DNA of 64,000 nucleotides from assembly GCA_036571765.1 (NCBI GenBank), contig BROE01000007.1, positions 7,814,026 through 7,878,025 on the forward strand, written 5' to 3'. A program made the position numbers and the translations under genes. The stretch is from Plecoglossus altivelis. Its lineage: Eukaryota; Chordata; Actinopteri; Osmeriformes; Plecoglossidae. The notes under the pieces are model-generated. The model saw only the letters and a list, made by a program, of their open reading frames with translations, was not told the DNA's origin and made no database searches. Shown one piece after another: positions 63,963 through 64,000 of the stretch; positions within the stretch are counted from its first letter, which is position 1, and each line of letters begins with the position of its first letter.

Positions 63963-64000
63963 CAGGCCTGTCAAAGCCACCAATCAATCCTGGTCAAGTA

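Noticed and set aside
1..64000. tRNA, rRNA or snRNA genes
   Set aside because: A scan by eye for tRNA A and B boxes and 5S or snRNA core words found nothing convincing. A covariance-model search would be needed to exclude diverged copies.
1..64000. A novel multi-gene defence, mobile or metabolic system
   Set aside because: There is no operon-like gene cluster and no confident complete gene. The content fits vertebrate noncoding DNA.

Overview
The window looks like vertebrate, most likely ray-finned fish, nuclear DNA. It is dominated by (CA)n/(TG)n and (GA)n/(CT)n microsatellites, is CpG-poor outside a few islets, has no operon-like gene packing, and carries the degraded 3' end of an L2-type LINE of the kind common in salmonids and their relatives. 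The 10-N gap marks it as part of a scaffolded assembly. I could not identify the species, chromosome or nearest gene. All positions were read by eye and may be off by a few bases.

I found no complete protein-coding gene, rRNA, tRNA or CRISPR array. Almost every long open frame is the translation of a simple repeat (His-Thr, Cys-Val, Ser-Leu, Arg-Glu or Pro-rich strings). The few gene-like signals all have low confidence. They are a CpG-dense promoter-like segment with a good splice donor on the minus strand (46113-46290), a 41-nt minus-strand exon-like segment (47634-47674), a minus-strand lysine-rich ORF (44906-45070), a minus-strand open segment behind a splice acceptor (61866-62067), and an unrecognised 114-residue minus-strand ORF in a CpG-dense islet (4826-5170). 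If real, the minus-strand signals between 62 and 44.9 kb could belong to one or more minus-strand transcripts, but I could not join them in a consistent reading frame.

Layout. 1-9780: microsatellites, purine or pyrimidine tracts and short unique stretches. 9781-11248: a 729-bp sequence present twice around a 10-N gap, almost certainly an assembly artefact. 11.3-24.3 kb: more microsatellites, several minisatellites (31, 44, 31 and 18 bp units) and one longer unique block (19.4-20.86 kb). 24.3-24.8 kb: L2 remnant containing a 7-copy, 22-bp minisatellite. 25.0-27.2, 33.0-35.96, 37.1-37.4, 42.1-42.3, 50.8-52.3 and 54.0-54.2 kb: AT-motif-rich, high-complexity blocks with homeodomain, forkhead and MEIS-like words, which look like conserved cis-regulatory DNA. 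43-48.5 kb: the longest mostly unique stretch, with the promoter and exon candidates. 55.1-55.5 and 57.9-58.3 kb: minisatellites. 58.3-64 kb: unique DNA mixed with microsatellites.

The simplest reading is an intergenic or intronic region of a developmental-type locus, rich in simple repeats with scattered candidate enhancers. I see no evidence of a novel multi-gene system.
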